NCBI GenBank assembly: GCA_035274425.1
Contig: DATEOC010000084.1
Span: 118,863 to 182,862 of the forward strand
Length of the DNA stretch: 64,000 nt
Direction: 5' to 3'
Source: JADMIH01 sp035274425
Lineage (GTDB): Bacteria; Chloroflexota; Chloroflexia; QHBQ01; JADMIH01
In this document: piece by piece, positions 1 through 7,426 of the stretch
Layout: every line of letters starts with the position of its first letter
How positions within the stretch are numbered: the first letter of the stretch is position 1
Made by a program: the position numbers and the translations under genes
The notes under the pieces: model-generated
The model's input: the letters and a program-made list of their open reading frames with translations, nothing else
The model's database searches: none
What the model was told of the DNA's origin: nothing

Positions 1-2
1 CG

Positions 3-668
3 GTAGGGTTGGCCTGGACGGAGCACGGTGGCGAGCTGCTGCCGGTAGAGGTGGCCCTCATGCCAGGGCGCGGCGTGTTGACCATCACCGGACGCCTGGG
101 TGACGTGATGCAGGAGTCGGCGCGAGCCGCTCTCACCTTCGCCAAGTCGAGGGCCGCACAACTGAATATCAACCTGGAAATCCTCGACAAGAGCGACCTG
201 CACATCCACCTCCCCGAAGGGGCTATACCCAAGGACGGTCCCTCGGCGGGCATCACGATGGCAGCGGCCCTCATATCGGCCATAACGCGCCGCATGGTGC
301 GCAGCGACTTTGGCATGACGGGCGAGATAACACTTACCGGCAGGGTGCTGGCGATTGGTGGCCTCAAGGAAAAGGCGCTGGCCGCCCATCGTGGCGGTCT
401 GAAGCGCATAATCGCACCCCTACAAAACAAGCCCGATTGGTATGAGCTTCCCCCCACCGTCCGCCGCGAGTTGGAGTTCCACTGGGTGGAGAGCATGGAC
501 CAGGTGATTGCGTTGGCCTTGCTCCCCGAAGAAGCGCAGCAACCCGCTGTAGTGGTCATTCCCACCCATGACGGCAACATCCAGCCCCCCACCTCCGATG
601 ATATGCAAGACACCGTGCTGAACGACCCGAACCACATGCCCGCTCACCTGACCGGCGCAGAAACGTGA
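3..668 (+). CDS. lon: Lon protease, C-terminal proteolytic domain (5' truncated by window)
   Basis: ATP-dependent serine protease that degrades damaged and regulatory proteins in the cytoplasm. Only the C-terminal part is present: the frame is open at the window edge and begins with residues matching the Lon GLAWTEHGGELLPVE region, so the TTG at 9 is internal and not a start. The catalytic Ser lies in PKDGPSAG and the catalytic Lys in GGLKEKALAAHRGG, the classic Ser-Lys dyad, both intact. MTGEITLTGRVLAIGG is the conserved stretch between them. After the protease fold, about 45 residues form an extended, probably disordered tail that is longer than in E. coli Lon. It is read alone, followed by a repeat-filled gap. 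Identity is firm; the length of the ATPase part is unknown. Confidence 0.96.
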   Translation, partial: VGLAWTEHGGELLPVEVALMPGRGVLTITGRLGDVMQESARAALTFAKSRAAQLNINLEILDKSDLHIHLPEGAIPKDGPSAGITMAAALISAITRRMVRSDFGMTGEITLTGRVLAIGGLKEKALAAHRGGLKRIIAPLQNKPDWYELPPTVRRELEFHWVESMDQVIALALLPEEAQQPAVVVIPTHDGNIQPPTSDDMQDTVLNDPNHMPAHLTGAET

Positions 669-689
669 AATATGAACCTATAAATCCTT

Positions 690-760
690 GGCGCTCTTGG
701 CTCCCTTTGCGTCTTGGCGTTTAATATTCAGGCATCACGTTTCACGTTTCACGTTTCAAA
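690..760. repeat. interspersed short repeats after lon
   Basis: The gap starts with a CTTTGCGTCTTGGCGTTT-type sequence, a motif that recurs in the window (for example near 6180, 27640, 28840 and 40030), and continues with three tandem CACGTTT heptamers at about 736-757. No promoter or terminator is convincing here. Confidence 0.7.
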
Positions 761-887
761 ACCCCATAGACAGCCTCGCATTTTAGAGACCACATAAACG
801 CAAGATTGACACAAACAGGCTCGCCACGCACGGGAAGGTTCCCGGCATTTGCGCGCGCCTTCGACCCAGAGAGGCAAGAACAACATT

Positions 888-3809
888 ATGATTAGACGAC
901 CATATTCGCGTGGCGGAGGTGCCAGGCGAACCCCAAACACAGGTAGAACCTGGAGAGAGTCCGGGCCGGACGTTGTAGAGGCCGACCGCGAGGCGGCCCG
1001 CACCCGCACCCTTGACGGCATGAAGTGGATCAAGATGGACCTCCATATCCACACCCCCGCCTCGTCAGACTACCGCGATCCAGGCATTTCCTACCTGGAT
1101 ATACTCAAGAAGGCTGAGGAGAAGGGCCTCGACATCATGGCCTTCGCCGACCATAACAGCGTAGGCGGCTACGCGGCCATGCACCGCGAAATCGAAACCC
1201 TCACCCTCCTCGAACGCCTGGGCCGCATGACTGACACTGAGCGCATTACCCTCAACGAGTACCGGCGGCTCCTCGGTAAGATCGTGGTCCTCCCGGCCTT
1301 CGAGTTCACCGCCACCTTCGGCTTCCATATACTTGGCGTATTCCCCGAGAACACCTCCATTCGCAAGCTGGAGTACCTCCTGCTCAACCTGAACGTGCCC
1401 GAAGAGAAGATGGTCATGGGCGCGCCCGACGCGGGTTCCACCTCAGACGTGCTGGCCGCATACGCCGCCATATCGGCTGCGGGGGGATTGGCTATTGCCG
1501 CCCACGCCAATTCTTCCAACGGCGTAGCGATGCAGGGCTTCCCTTTCGGCGGCCAGACCAAGATCGCCTACACCCAGGACCACAACCTCGTCGCCCTCGA
1601 AGTCACCGACCTCGAAGGCACGGGCAGGCGCAACACGGCCTCATTCTACAACGGCTCGAAAACGGAGTACCCGCGCCGGATGCACTGCATCCAGGGGTCC
1701 GACGCACATTCCGTTGAGACCGAGCAATCGGACAGCAACAACAAGCGCCTGGGCGTGGGAGCACGCATCACCGAGATACTGGCAAGGGATGCCTCGTTCG
1801 CCTCGCTCAAAGAGGTGCTGACCAGCACCGACTTCACACGAACCCGGCCTCACCGCGCCAACTGGCTGTGGGACCTGGTGGAGGCCGCCCGCATCCAGGG
1901 GCCGAACATCGCCCAGTCGTTCCACGAGCGCGCCCTCACCCACACCAGCCGCACCCGCCCCATCCTGCATGATGTGGTCGCCTTCGCCAACACCACCGGC
2001 GGCACCGTCTACGTGGGAGCCAATCCCGATACCCGCATACCCCTGCACGGTCTTGACCGCACCGAGGACGACGTGCGCCTCCTCAAGCAGGACATCCAGC
2101 AGACGATTTACCCCGCTGCAGATGTAGAGTTCGACGTGCGCGAAAACGGGCCGCGCGGCATTATCGTCATCAACGTACCGAAGGGAAGCGACCAGCCTTA
2201 TATATTCACCCCCACAGGCCAGATATACATCCGCGAGCGCGCCAACACCCGCCTAGCCAGCCGCGATGAGATTGTCAACCTGGTACTGTCATCCGCTGGA
2301 GTGAAGGGGCCGAAGCCCACCACCGCCTCAGCAGGCGAGCCTATGTCTCCCACCCAACTCATCGAGCGAGCAGTCCCGGTGCCCACGCAACCGGCACAGG
2401 CCCGAACCCGCCCCTGGCGTGAGGAGCGTAGAGAACCACAGCAACCTACTCCACAGCCTCCACAGCCGACAACCCAAACATCGGCCTCAAATCCAAAATC
2501 CGAAATGGCTGTCCGCACAAATCCGAAACCTGTCCCCGCCCACCTTGCCAACCTCCCCCCTGAGAAAATAAAGGGGCGCATCCAGCCAATGCTCTCCCCC
2601 GGCGATATAATCTCCGCCTCGGAAGGTGCCGAGATGGAGGAGATCGTGGCGGGAGGCGGTTGGCCGCAGCTAGGCGCGGCCCATGAGGAAGAGGGAGATT
2701 ACAGCGCCCTCGTCGCCGTGGGCATGTCAGTCGCTTCCACACCATCTGAAGCAACAACAGACGCCGACATCACGCAACCTACCGAGGTCGCAAGCGAGCC
2801 GGAGCAGTTCAAGCCCAAGCGCTCCACGCGTGGACGCCCCCGCAAGGGTGCCAAAGCCGAGGCCGAAACTGTACCCGAGCCTGAGACGCTCACTCCTCAG
2901 TCCGCAGCCCTCGACACTCCTATGGAGGCCACTGTATCAGCCGAGCACCTGACACGCGAAGAGATAGTCACTGAGGCCGCCGAAACCGTAGAAGCCAAGC
3001 CAAAGCGAGGCAGACGACGCTCCCAGCGCGACAAGCAGATGGAGATAGAAGCTCCCACCGCCGCCTCCGCCGAAAGCGAAGCCGGTGCCGAGGCTATCCT
3101 GGTTGCAGCCGAAATCGAACCAGGGCCTCAGATGCCGGGCGAAGTGGCGGACGACGGACGACGGACGACGGACGACGGAGCACAGCCAGCGGACACTCAG
3201 CAGCCAGCACCCAAGAAGGGTCGCTCCCGCCGCAAGACCTCCGCCCAGGAAACAGGCGAACAGCAGCCAGCAACTGCCGAACCTCAAGCAGAAGCTCCTA
3301 CGCCCCAACCAGAAGAAACCACCACCAAACCTAAACGCGCCACCAGCAAGAAATCTAAAGGTGAGAGCACAAAATCCAAAAATCAAGGTCCAAAATCCAA
3401 AATCCAACCTCCCCCTGATCCGCCCAGGACGGGCGTCGAGATCATCGAGGTAGAGCCGCGCAACGGCGTCAATTACCACACCATGCAGGACCTGCGCAAC
3501 TTCCAGAAGGTGCACAACGTCACCCGCAAGTCGGCGCGTCGGCTATGGCACTACGCAATCGTGCAGCACGATCATGGCGCGCCCGCCCTCTCCGAAGTGC
3601 TGTGGCACGCCGAAGCGCCCATCGGCCTGTGGCGGCAGTCGGCGCGTGCAGGAGCTACCCGTTACGACCTCGTCAGCCGCCAGACCGACGGCTCACTCCG
3701 CATCTTCTACGGCGTCACCTCCGATGGCCTCCATGCCGAATGGGTCGAGCTAATCAAGCAAGCTGAAGAAGCAGGCTATCAAGGCCCGGAGCCAGCCGAG
3801 GGACAATAG
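888..3809 (+). CDS. PHP-domain phosphoesterase fused to AlbA_2 (Schlafen-type) domain and AT-hook-like tail
   Basis: The predicted protein has 973 residues. The PHP metal-binding motifs are all visible: DLHIHTPAS (about residue 53), FADHNS, PAFEF...FHILG, AAHANS and QGSDAHS, so the phosphoesterase/nuclease site looks intact. It is followed (about 330-480) by an AlbA_2-type segment (HDVVAFANTTGGTVYVG ... YIRERANTRLASRDEI), a fold often linked to nucleic-acid binding. Then come about 370 low-complexity residues rich in P, E and Q with basic clusters such as RGRPRKGAK, KRGRRRSQ and KKGRSRRK that resemble AT hooks, and a C-terminal domain of about 110 residues that I do not recognise. The start is uncertain: ATG 888 has AGAGAGG 13 nt upstream; ATG 1020 begins just before the PHP fold and would remove an Arg-rich 44-residue leader. 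7-bp repeats are embedded at 3150-3177, 3368-3410 and weakly at 2485-2510. A role in DNA or RNA processing is inferred. Confidence 0.75.
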   Translation: MIRRPYSRGGGARRTPNTGRTWRESGPDVVEADREAARTRTLDGMKWIKMDLHIHTPASSDYRDPGISYLDILKKAEEKGLDIMAFADHNSVGGYAAMHREIETLTLLERLGRMTDTERITLNEYRRLLGKIVVLPAFEFTATFGFHILGVFPENTSIRKLEYLLLNLNVPEEKMVMGAPDAGSTSDVLAAYAAISAAGGLAIAAHANSSNGVAMQGFPFGGQTKIAYTQDHNLVALEVTDLEGTGRRNTASFYNGSKTEYPRRMHCIQGSDAHSVETEQSDSNNKRLGVGARITEILARDASFASLKEVLTSTDFTRTRPHRANWLWDLVEAARIQGPNIAQSFHERALTHTSRTRPILHDVVAFANTTGGTVYVGANPDTRIPLHGLDRTEDDVRLLKQDIQQTIYPAADVEFDVRENGPRGIIVINVPKGSDQPYIFTPTGQIYIRERANTRLASRDEIVNLVLSSAGVKGPKPTTASAGEPMSPTQLIERAVPVPTQPAQARTRPWREERREPQQPTPQPPQPTTQTSASNPKSEMAVRTNPKPVPAHLANLPPEKIKGRIQPMLSPGDIISASEGAEMEEIVAGGGWPQLGAAHEEEGDYSALVAVGMSVASTPSEATTDADITQPTEVASEPEQFKPKRSTRGRPRKGAKAEAETVPEPETLTPQSAALDTPMEATVSAEHLTREEIVTEAAETVEAKPKRGRRRSQRDKQMEIEAPTAASAESEAGAEAILVAAEIEPGPQMPGEVADDGRRTTDDGAQPADTQQPAPKKGRSRRKTSAQETGEQQPATAEPQAEAPTPQPEETTTKPKRATSKKSKGESTKSKNQGPKSKIQPPPDPPRTGVEIIEVEPRNGVNYHTMQDLRNFQKVHNVTRKSARRLWHYAIVQHDHGAPALSEVLWHAEAPIGLWRQSARAGATRYDLVSRQTDGSLRIFYGVTSDGLHAEWVELIKQAEEAGYQGPEPAEGQ
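3150..3177 (+). repeat. in-frame heptamer array (GACGACG x4) inside the PHP gene
   Basis: Four exact GACGACG units encode DDGRRTTDDG in the disordered tail. The reverse complement of this unit (CGTCGTC) forms intergenic arrays at 6245, 27670 and 53935, so a repeat that is normally intergenic lies inside the gene. A second array of AAAATCC units is at 3368-3410. Confidence 0.85.
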
Positions 3810-3819
3810 GGCGCATCCT

Positions 3820-3847
3820 GTAGGGGCATGGCGCGCCATGCCCCTAC
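3820..3847. repeat. 28-bp perfect palindrome, GTAGGG family
   Basis: GTAGGGGCATGGCG is followed immediately by its exact reverse complement. Related palindromes lie at 12014-12042 and 49812-49840. It could act as a hairpin after the PHP gene, but it lacks a T-tract, so it is treated as a repeat family. The remaining 217 bp to the next gene show nothing else recognisable. Confidence 0.85.
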
Positions 3848-4064
3848 GATCCAAACACCTTCGATAGGCATTCTTGCCTACCCAAACAAGCGCTAAGAAA
3901 TAGGCAAAAGTGCAGAAGACAGGGCCGCTAGCGCCTGTATAGTGGCCGTGTGTTTGCTATGAATGGACACGGTTGTCTGATTTATACTAACAGGACTTTC
4001 GGTTGTGACGCTCAAACCAAGGTTCAATTAGGCGTAAACTAGGCATTGCAAGCGAAAGTCCTAA

Positions 4065-5123
4065 CTAAGGGTCTAGATTGTCAGCTTGTCTCAAGTGATT
4101 CTTCAATTGCTTAGTGATTAGAGTGATACCCGCTCTATTGGACATGGAACCAACACCAACGGGTCCCCTTTCCCAAGTAAGTGGAACTCTTCCACTGCCT
4201 GGTAATTGAATTTCACAGCGTGTAAGGGGTTCAAGACTTTGTGCGAACGCTTCAGCAGTATATTGGCGACCATGATTCAAATCACATCGATGCTTCACAA
4301 CATCGAAAACGCTCATGATTAATTCTATGCCCATAGGTCGCGTCAGCATATAATTCGTGTTGTCGCCCCAGGCATCAGGCCAAACTTGTCGAACGCCTAC
4401 TAGATACTCCTTGATAACCTGAGCTCTGTCTGCTACAGTTTGCCCGTAGGTATAGAGACTGCCACCTCCCTCAACATAAGGAGCCAAACACATCTTCATA
4501 TGCTTATTCGTTACCCACATGCCCTTCTCATCACTACGTAGTCGTATTTTCCCTTGCAGAGGCGAATCCGGATCCTTCGCTAAACGCTCTACAATATCCA
4601 TGGTTGTCATCTCTTCCGGCGGAAGGGCTTTGATTTGGTAATAACTCTGTAACAAGTGAACATCATCTACCTTTACCTGCTTGCTATTTATGTCAGCGAA
4701 TATTCGCGTTCTTATAGTCTCGCTCGCATTGTGTAGAGCAACGACGGGAAGATCGAATTGGATACTATCGCTGTAGCTAAATCCTCCAAGCCGATGTTGT
4801 CCATCAAGGATGTACGCAAATTTGCCCTGATCTGATGGAAAGCTAATGACTACTTCATCAGGATTTCCTGTATTAGAGATCGTTACCTCATCTGTAAGGC
4901 TTACGACTATTGCGTTAGGAAGAAGAGAGGTAGGCTGCTTAATATATTCTCCAACTTCCTTTGCCCTTGGTGTATTCAATACACGCTGTACCTCTTGCGG
5001 ATTATCCTTGGTACGAGGCGTTACATAGCATACCTGTCTCAGTATCCCAGAGTTCATAGGGAAAAGATAGAGCTTGTAGCCCTTCTGCTTTAACACATGC
5101 GCAGTTACTTTAAATCCAGACAC
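4065..5123 (-). CDS. DGQHR-domain protein (DndB-like)
   Basis: A 352-residue protein with the diagnostic DGQHR motif at residues 107-111 (YILDGQHRLGGF), followed by the supporting FADINSKQVKVDD segment near residue 143. The DGQHR/DndB family includes DndB, a regulator of phosphorothioate DNA modification, and many uncharacterised proteins of mobile and defence loci; some resemble ParB-fold NTPases. It is the second gene of a two-gene minus-strand operon and overlaps the HNH nuclease gene by 19 bp, so the two are probably translated together. Base composition is noticeably more A+T rich than the neighbours, which suggests horizontal transfer. No dndA, C, D, E or dpd genes lie nearby. The family call is good; the function is unknown. 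Confidence 0.82.
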   Translation of the reverse strand: MSGFKVTAHVLKQKGYKLYLFPMNSGILRQVCYVTPRTKDNPQEVQRVLNTPRAKEVGEYIKQPTSLLPNAIVVSLTDEVTISNTGNPDEVVISFPSDQGKFAYILDGQHRLGGFSYSDSIQFDLPVVALHNASETIRTRIFADINSKQVKVDDVHLLQSYYQIKALPPEEMTTMDIVERLAKDPDSPLQGKIRLRSDEKGMWVTNKHMKMCLAPYVEGGGSLYTYGQTVADRAQVIKEYLVGVRQVWPDAWGDNTNYMLTRPMGIELIMSVFDVVKHRCDLNHGRQYTAEAFAQSLEPLTRCEIQLPGSGRVPLTWERGPVGVGSMSNRAGITLITKQLKNHLRQADNLDP

Positions 5124-5623
5124 GACTGACCTCCTTCTAACTTATCTGACTTCCTGAGATTGCATTTTGCACACAGAAATTGAAGATTGCTTCTCTTTGT
5201 GTGACCTCCCTTGGAGGAGGGAAACTTGTGATCTACATGCAACTTGACTTCAGGGGGTTCCTTATCACATCGGGCACATACTAGAGGTACAGTCCATAGC
5301 AGTTTTAGATACTCGCCATAGTCCAATGGTTCCCTAAAATGCCGTTCCAATCTATTCTTTACGGCATAAAACAGGAAGTCAAGATCATGATCAGACCATT
5401 GGCGGTTTGTCTTTAGTACCAATAAATCCCTAAATTGCTTAAGCGCATCTGGCCTGGAGAAGAAAGCCGTCCCTTCTTGAATAGCTTGGAGATTTGCGAG
5501 ACCCTCAATAAGCTGTTGTTCCAGTGCCCAACCTACAAAGTCTAAGTAAGAGTCTTTATCAATCCCAAGTACCTCTAATAAGAGCCCAACTCTATATCCA
5601 CTGCTATGTTTCTTACCAACCAT
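5105..5623 (-). CDS. HNH endonuclease
   Basis: A 172-residue protein whose last 70 residues form a zinc-supported HNH nuclease: CARC, then LHVDHKFPSSKGG, KRSNLQFLC and AKCNLRKSDK. This gives the C-x2-C, H-DH, N and C-x2-C layout of the McrA/HNH type. The N-terminal 100 residues are helical and not recognised. It is the first gene of the operon with the DGQHR protein and is preceded by a consensus promoter (5681-5708). A GAGG 11 nt upstream of the ATG is a weak ribosome binding site. The pairing suggests a DNA-targeting module, either defensive or carried by a mobile element; that is inference. Confidence 0.85.
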   Translation of the reverse strand: MVGKKHSSGYRVGLLLEVLGIDKDSYLDFVGWALEQQLIEGLANLQAIQEGTAFFSRPDALKQFRDLLVLKTNRQWSDHDLDFLFYAVKNRLERHFREPLDYGEYLKLLWTVPLVCARCDKEPPEVKLHVDHKFPSSKGGHTKRSNLQFLCAKCNLRKSDKLEGGQSCLDLK

Positions 5624-5680
5624 CGTTAAGAAGCCTCATCTGGGAAACTACAGAATTACCTGGCATCTTTGCATACGAAG

Positions 5681-5708
5681 ATTATACAGTTGGTACTATG
5701 TCTGTCAA
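5681..5708 (-). promoter_or_regulatory. sigma70-type promoter of the HNH-DGQHR operon
   Basis: On the minus strand a perfect TTGACA (5708-5703) is separated by 16 bp from a perfect TATAAT (5686-5681). It points toward the HNH gene start at 5623, giving a leader of about 50 nt. Confidence 0.8.
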
Positions 5709-5801
5709 GAGCCAGTTGTCCGTTATTGCTTTTGTAAAAAGGAAAAATACTAAAAATACTATGGAATAGGAATCTTTACGTGCTGAAACAAATCAATACC
5801 C

Positions 5802-5831
5802 TTGACGCACCTTCCTACAATATGGTATAAG
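5802..5831 (+). promoter_or_regulatory. sigma70-type promoter of the trpS T-box transcript
   Basis: TTGACG (5802-5807) and TATAAG (5826-5831) are spaced by 18 bp. The start of transcription would be near 5838, just ahead of the T-box stem I. It is divergent from the HNH operon promoter about 95 bp away. Confidence 0.75.
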
Positions 5832-5849
5832 TCCTTCAACAATCGCATA

Positions 5850-6140
5850 CCAAACAGACTACGAACAGAGCAAGTAAGCCTGAAAGCGAGGCCACAGAGA
5901 GCCGGAGGTGGTGGGAACCGGTGCAGGCGCAGAGGCTAAATGGGTCTGGGAGTCGCGCACCGAAAGGGTACGAGTAGGCTGCGCCGGAACGCTCCACCGT
6001 TACATCGGAGCAGGGTATCGGCAGACGGTTTGCGAACAAACCGACTAGGTACTCATAGAGAAGCGGCACATCTGTGCTGAATCAGGGTGGCACCGCGGGC
6101 AAGCCCCGTCCCTAGTATTGGGACGAGGGCGTTTCTTTTT
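5850..6140 (+). promoter_or_regulatory. T-box riboswitch, tRNA-Trp specific
   Basis: This leader has the hallmarks of a T-box element that senses uncharged tRNA and controls premature termination. The T-box sequence AGGGTGGCACCGCGG is at 6084-6098 and pairs with the tRNA acceptor end. The likely specifier codon is TGG (5941-5943) in the context CTAAATGGGTCTGGGAGTC, which matches tryptophan. AGAGAGCCGGAGGTGG, GAGTAGGC and ACCGTTA are other recurrent T-box landmarks in the right order. A terminator hairpin follows at 6103-6140 and the next gene is trpS. When tRNA-Trp is uncharged, antitermination should raise TrpRS expression. The specifier is read by eye, not from a folded model. Confidence 0.92.
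6103..6140 (+). terminator. T-box-controlled intrinsic terminator
   Basis: CGTCCC (6107-6112) pairs with GGGACG (6120-6125), extended by C/G pairs after a mismatch, with loop TAGTATT. The stem is followed by GTTTCTTTTT. It directly follows the T-box sequence and is mutually exclusive with the antiterminator. Confidence 0.88.
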
Positions 6141-6147
6141 AACCTGA

Positions 6148-6280
6148 AAGTTCAAGGTTCAAGGTTCAACCTCCCAAAACTTTGCGTCCATTGCGTCTTT
6201 GCGTTTCAATCGTCATCTGTCATCTGTCATCTGTCATCTGTCGTCCGTCGTCCGTCGTCTATCGTCTATCGTCTATCGTC
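6148..6280 (+). repeat. compound heptamer array between the T-box and trpS
   Basis: GTTCAAG units (6149-6170) are followed by a GCGTCTTTGCG-type motif and then by an unbroken, in-phase run of TCATCTG (x4), TCGTCCG (x2) and TCGTCTA (x3). All have a 7-bp period and one array grades into the next. The run ends 15 bp before the trpS start, so it lies in the transcribed leader. Confidence 0.9.
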
Positions 6281-6294
6281 ATAGGAGGAATAAC

Positions 6295-7332
6295 ATGGCA
6301 AGTGCAGTTGCAACCAAAAAACGCATCCTTACCGGAGACCGTCCCACCGGCGCGCTACACCTGGGGCATTACGTCGGCACGCTCGCTAACCGCGTGCGCC
6401 TGCAACACGAGTACGACTCTTATATCGAAATTGCAGATGTGCAGGCCCTTACAGACAACTTCGACAACCCCCAGAAGGTGCGCGACAACGTCACCGAAGT
6501 TGTCAAAGACTACCTCGCCGTCGGCCTCGACCCCAACGTCATCACCATATTCGTGCAGTCCCTCGTGCCCCAGATAGCCGAGCTGACCGTCTTCTTCTCC
6601 AACCTCATCTCCATCTCCCGCCTACAGCGCAACCCCACAATCAAGGAGGAGATACGCGATAAGGGGATGGATGCCGACTCCGTCACATTCGGCTTCCTCG
6701 GCTATCCCGTCTCCCAGGCCGCCGACATCATGATAGTCAACGCCAACCTCGTGCCCGTAGGCGAGGACCAGGCCCCCGTAGTTGAAGTGACGCGGGACAT
6801 CGTCGTTCGCTTCAACAACGTCTACGGTGAGACCCTCAATGTGCCGGAGATAATGATCGGCCAGGTCGCCCGCCTCCCCGGCACGGACGGCAAGGAAAAG
6901 ATGGGAAAGAGCGCTGGCAACGCCATCTTCCTGGGCGACGACCCCAAGACGGTCGAGCGCAAGGTGATGAGCATGTACACCGACCCTACCCGCCTCCGAG
7001 CCACCGACCCCGGCCACGTCGAAGGCAACCCCGTCTTCACCTACCACGACGCCTTCAACCCCGACAAAGAGGAGGTCGAAGAGATGAAGCGCCTCTATCG
7101 CATCGGTGGCATAGGTGACGTGGCGGTAAAGCGCGCCCTCATCAAAGCCCTCAACGCCTTCCTCGACCCCATCCGCGAGCGCCGCGCCGAGTACGAAGGC
7201 AAGCCGGAGATGATACGCGAGATCATCATGGAAGGCACGCGCAAAGTCCGCAAAGTAGGCGACGAGACCATGAGCCTGGTCCGCCACGCTATGAAGATTG
7301 ACTACTTCCCCGGAACTGACCTGGAAGGATAG
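6295..7332 (+). CDS. trpS: Tryptophanyl-tRNA synthetase
   Basis: Class I aminoacyl-tRNA synthetase that charges tRNA-Trp in the cytoplasm; 345 residues, the usual length. The HIGH motif appears as LHLGHYVG (about residue 22) after the typical GDRPTGA, and the KMSKS loop as KEKMGKSAG. The start ATG 6295 is chosen because AGGAGGAA (about 6283-6290) lies just upstream; the frame is open further up but that part is only heptamer repeats. Expression is controlled by the preceding T-box. Read as a single gene; the next gene has its own promoter. Confidence 0.97.
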   Translation: MASAVATKKRILTGDRPTGALHLGHYVGTLANRVRLQHEYDSYIEIADVQALTDNFDNPQKVRDNVTEVVKDYLAVGLDPNVITIFVQSLVPQIAELTVFFSNLISISRLQRNPTIKEEIRDKGMDADSVTFGFLGYPVSQAADIMIVNANLVPVGEDQAPVVEVTRDIVVRFNNVYGETLNVPEIMIGQVARLPGTDGKEKMGKSAGNAIFLGDDPKTVERKVMSMYTDPTRLRATDPGHVEGNPVFTYHDAFNPDKEEVEEMKRLYRIGGIGDVAVKRALIKALNAFLDPIRERRAEYEGKPEMIREIIMEGTRKVRKVGDETMSLVRHAMKIDYFPGTDLEG

Positions 7333-7337
7333 GGGTC

Positions 7338-7406
7338 GGTGATTAGGGTCGCGGACCGGTAGATTAACCTCCGACCCCGACCCCTAATCCCTAATCCCCG
7401 ACCCCC
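7338..7406. repeat. degenerate heptamer repeats
   Basis: GGTCGGTGATTAGGGTCG is followed by an approximate inverted counterpart made of CCGACCC and CCTAATC units. All are 7-bp period. They fill the space between trpS and the next promoter. Confidence 0.65.
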
Positions 7407-7420
7407 AAGCATGGTAAAAT
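7407..7420 (+). promoter_or_regulatory. extended -10 element, probably leaderless transcript
   Basis: TGGTAAAAT (7412-7420) is an extended -10 box ending 6 nt before the ATG at 7427, so transcription would begin at or next to the start codon. No ribosome binding site is present. The same layout is seen at 17429 and 26452. Confidence 0.55.
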
Positions 7421-7426
7421 GCCCAC

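Noticed and set aside
6213..6280. possible CRISPR array
   Set aside because: Units are 7 bp, contiguous, and have no unique spacers. The same holds for all arrays in the window.
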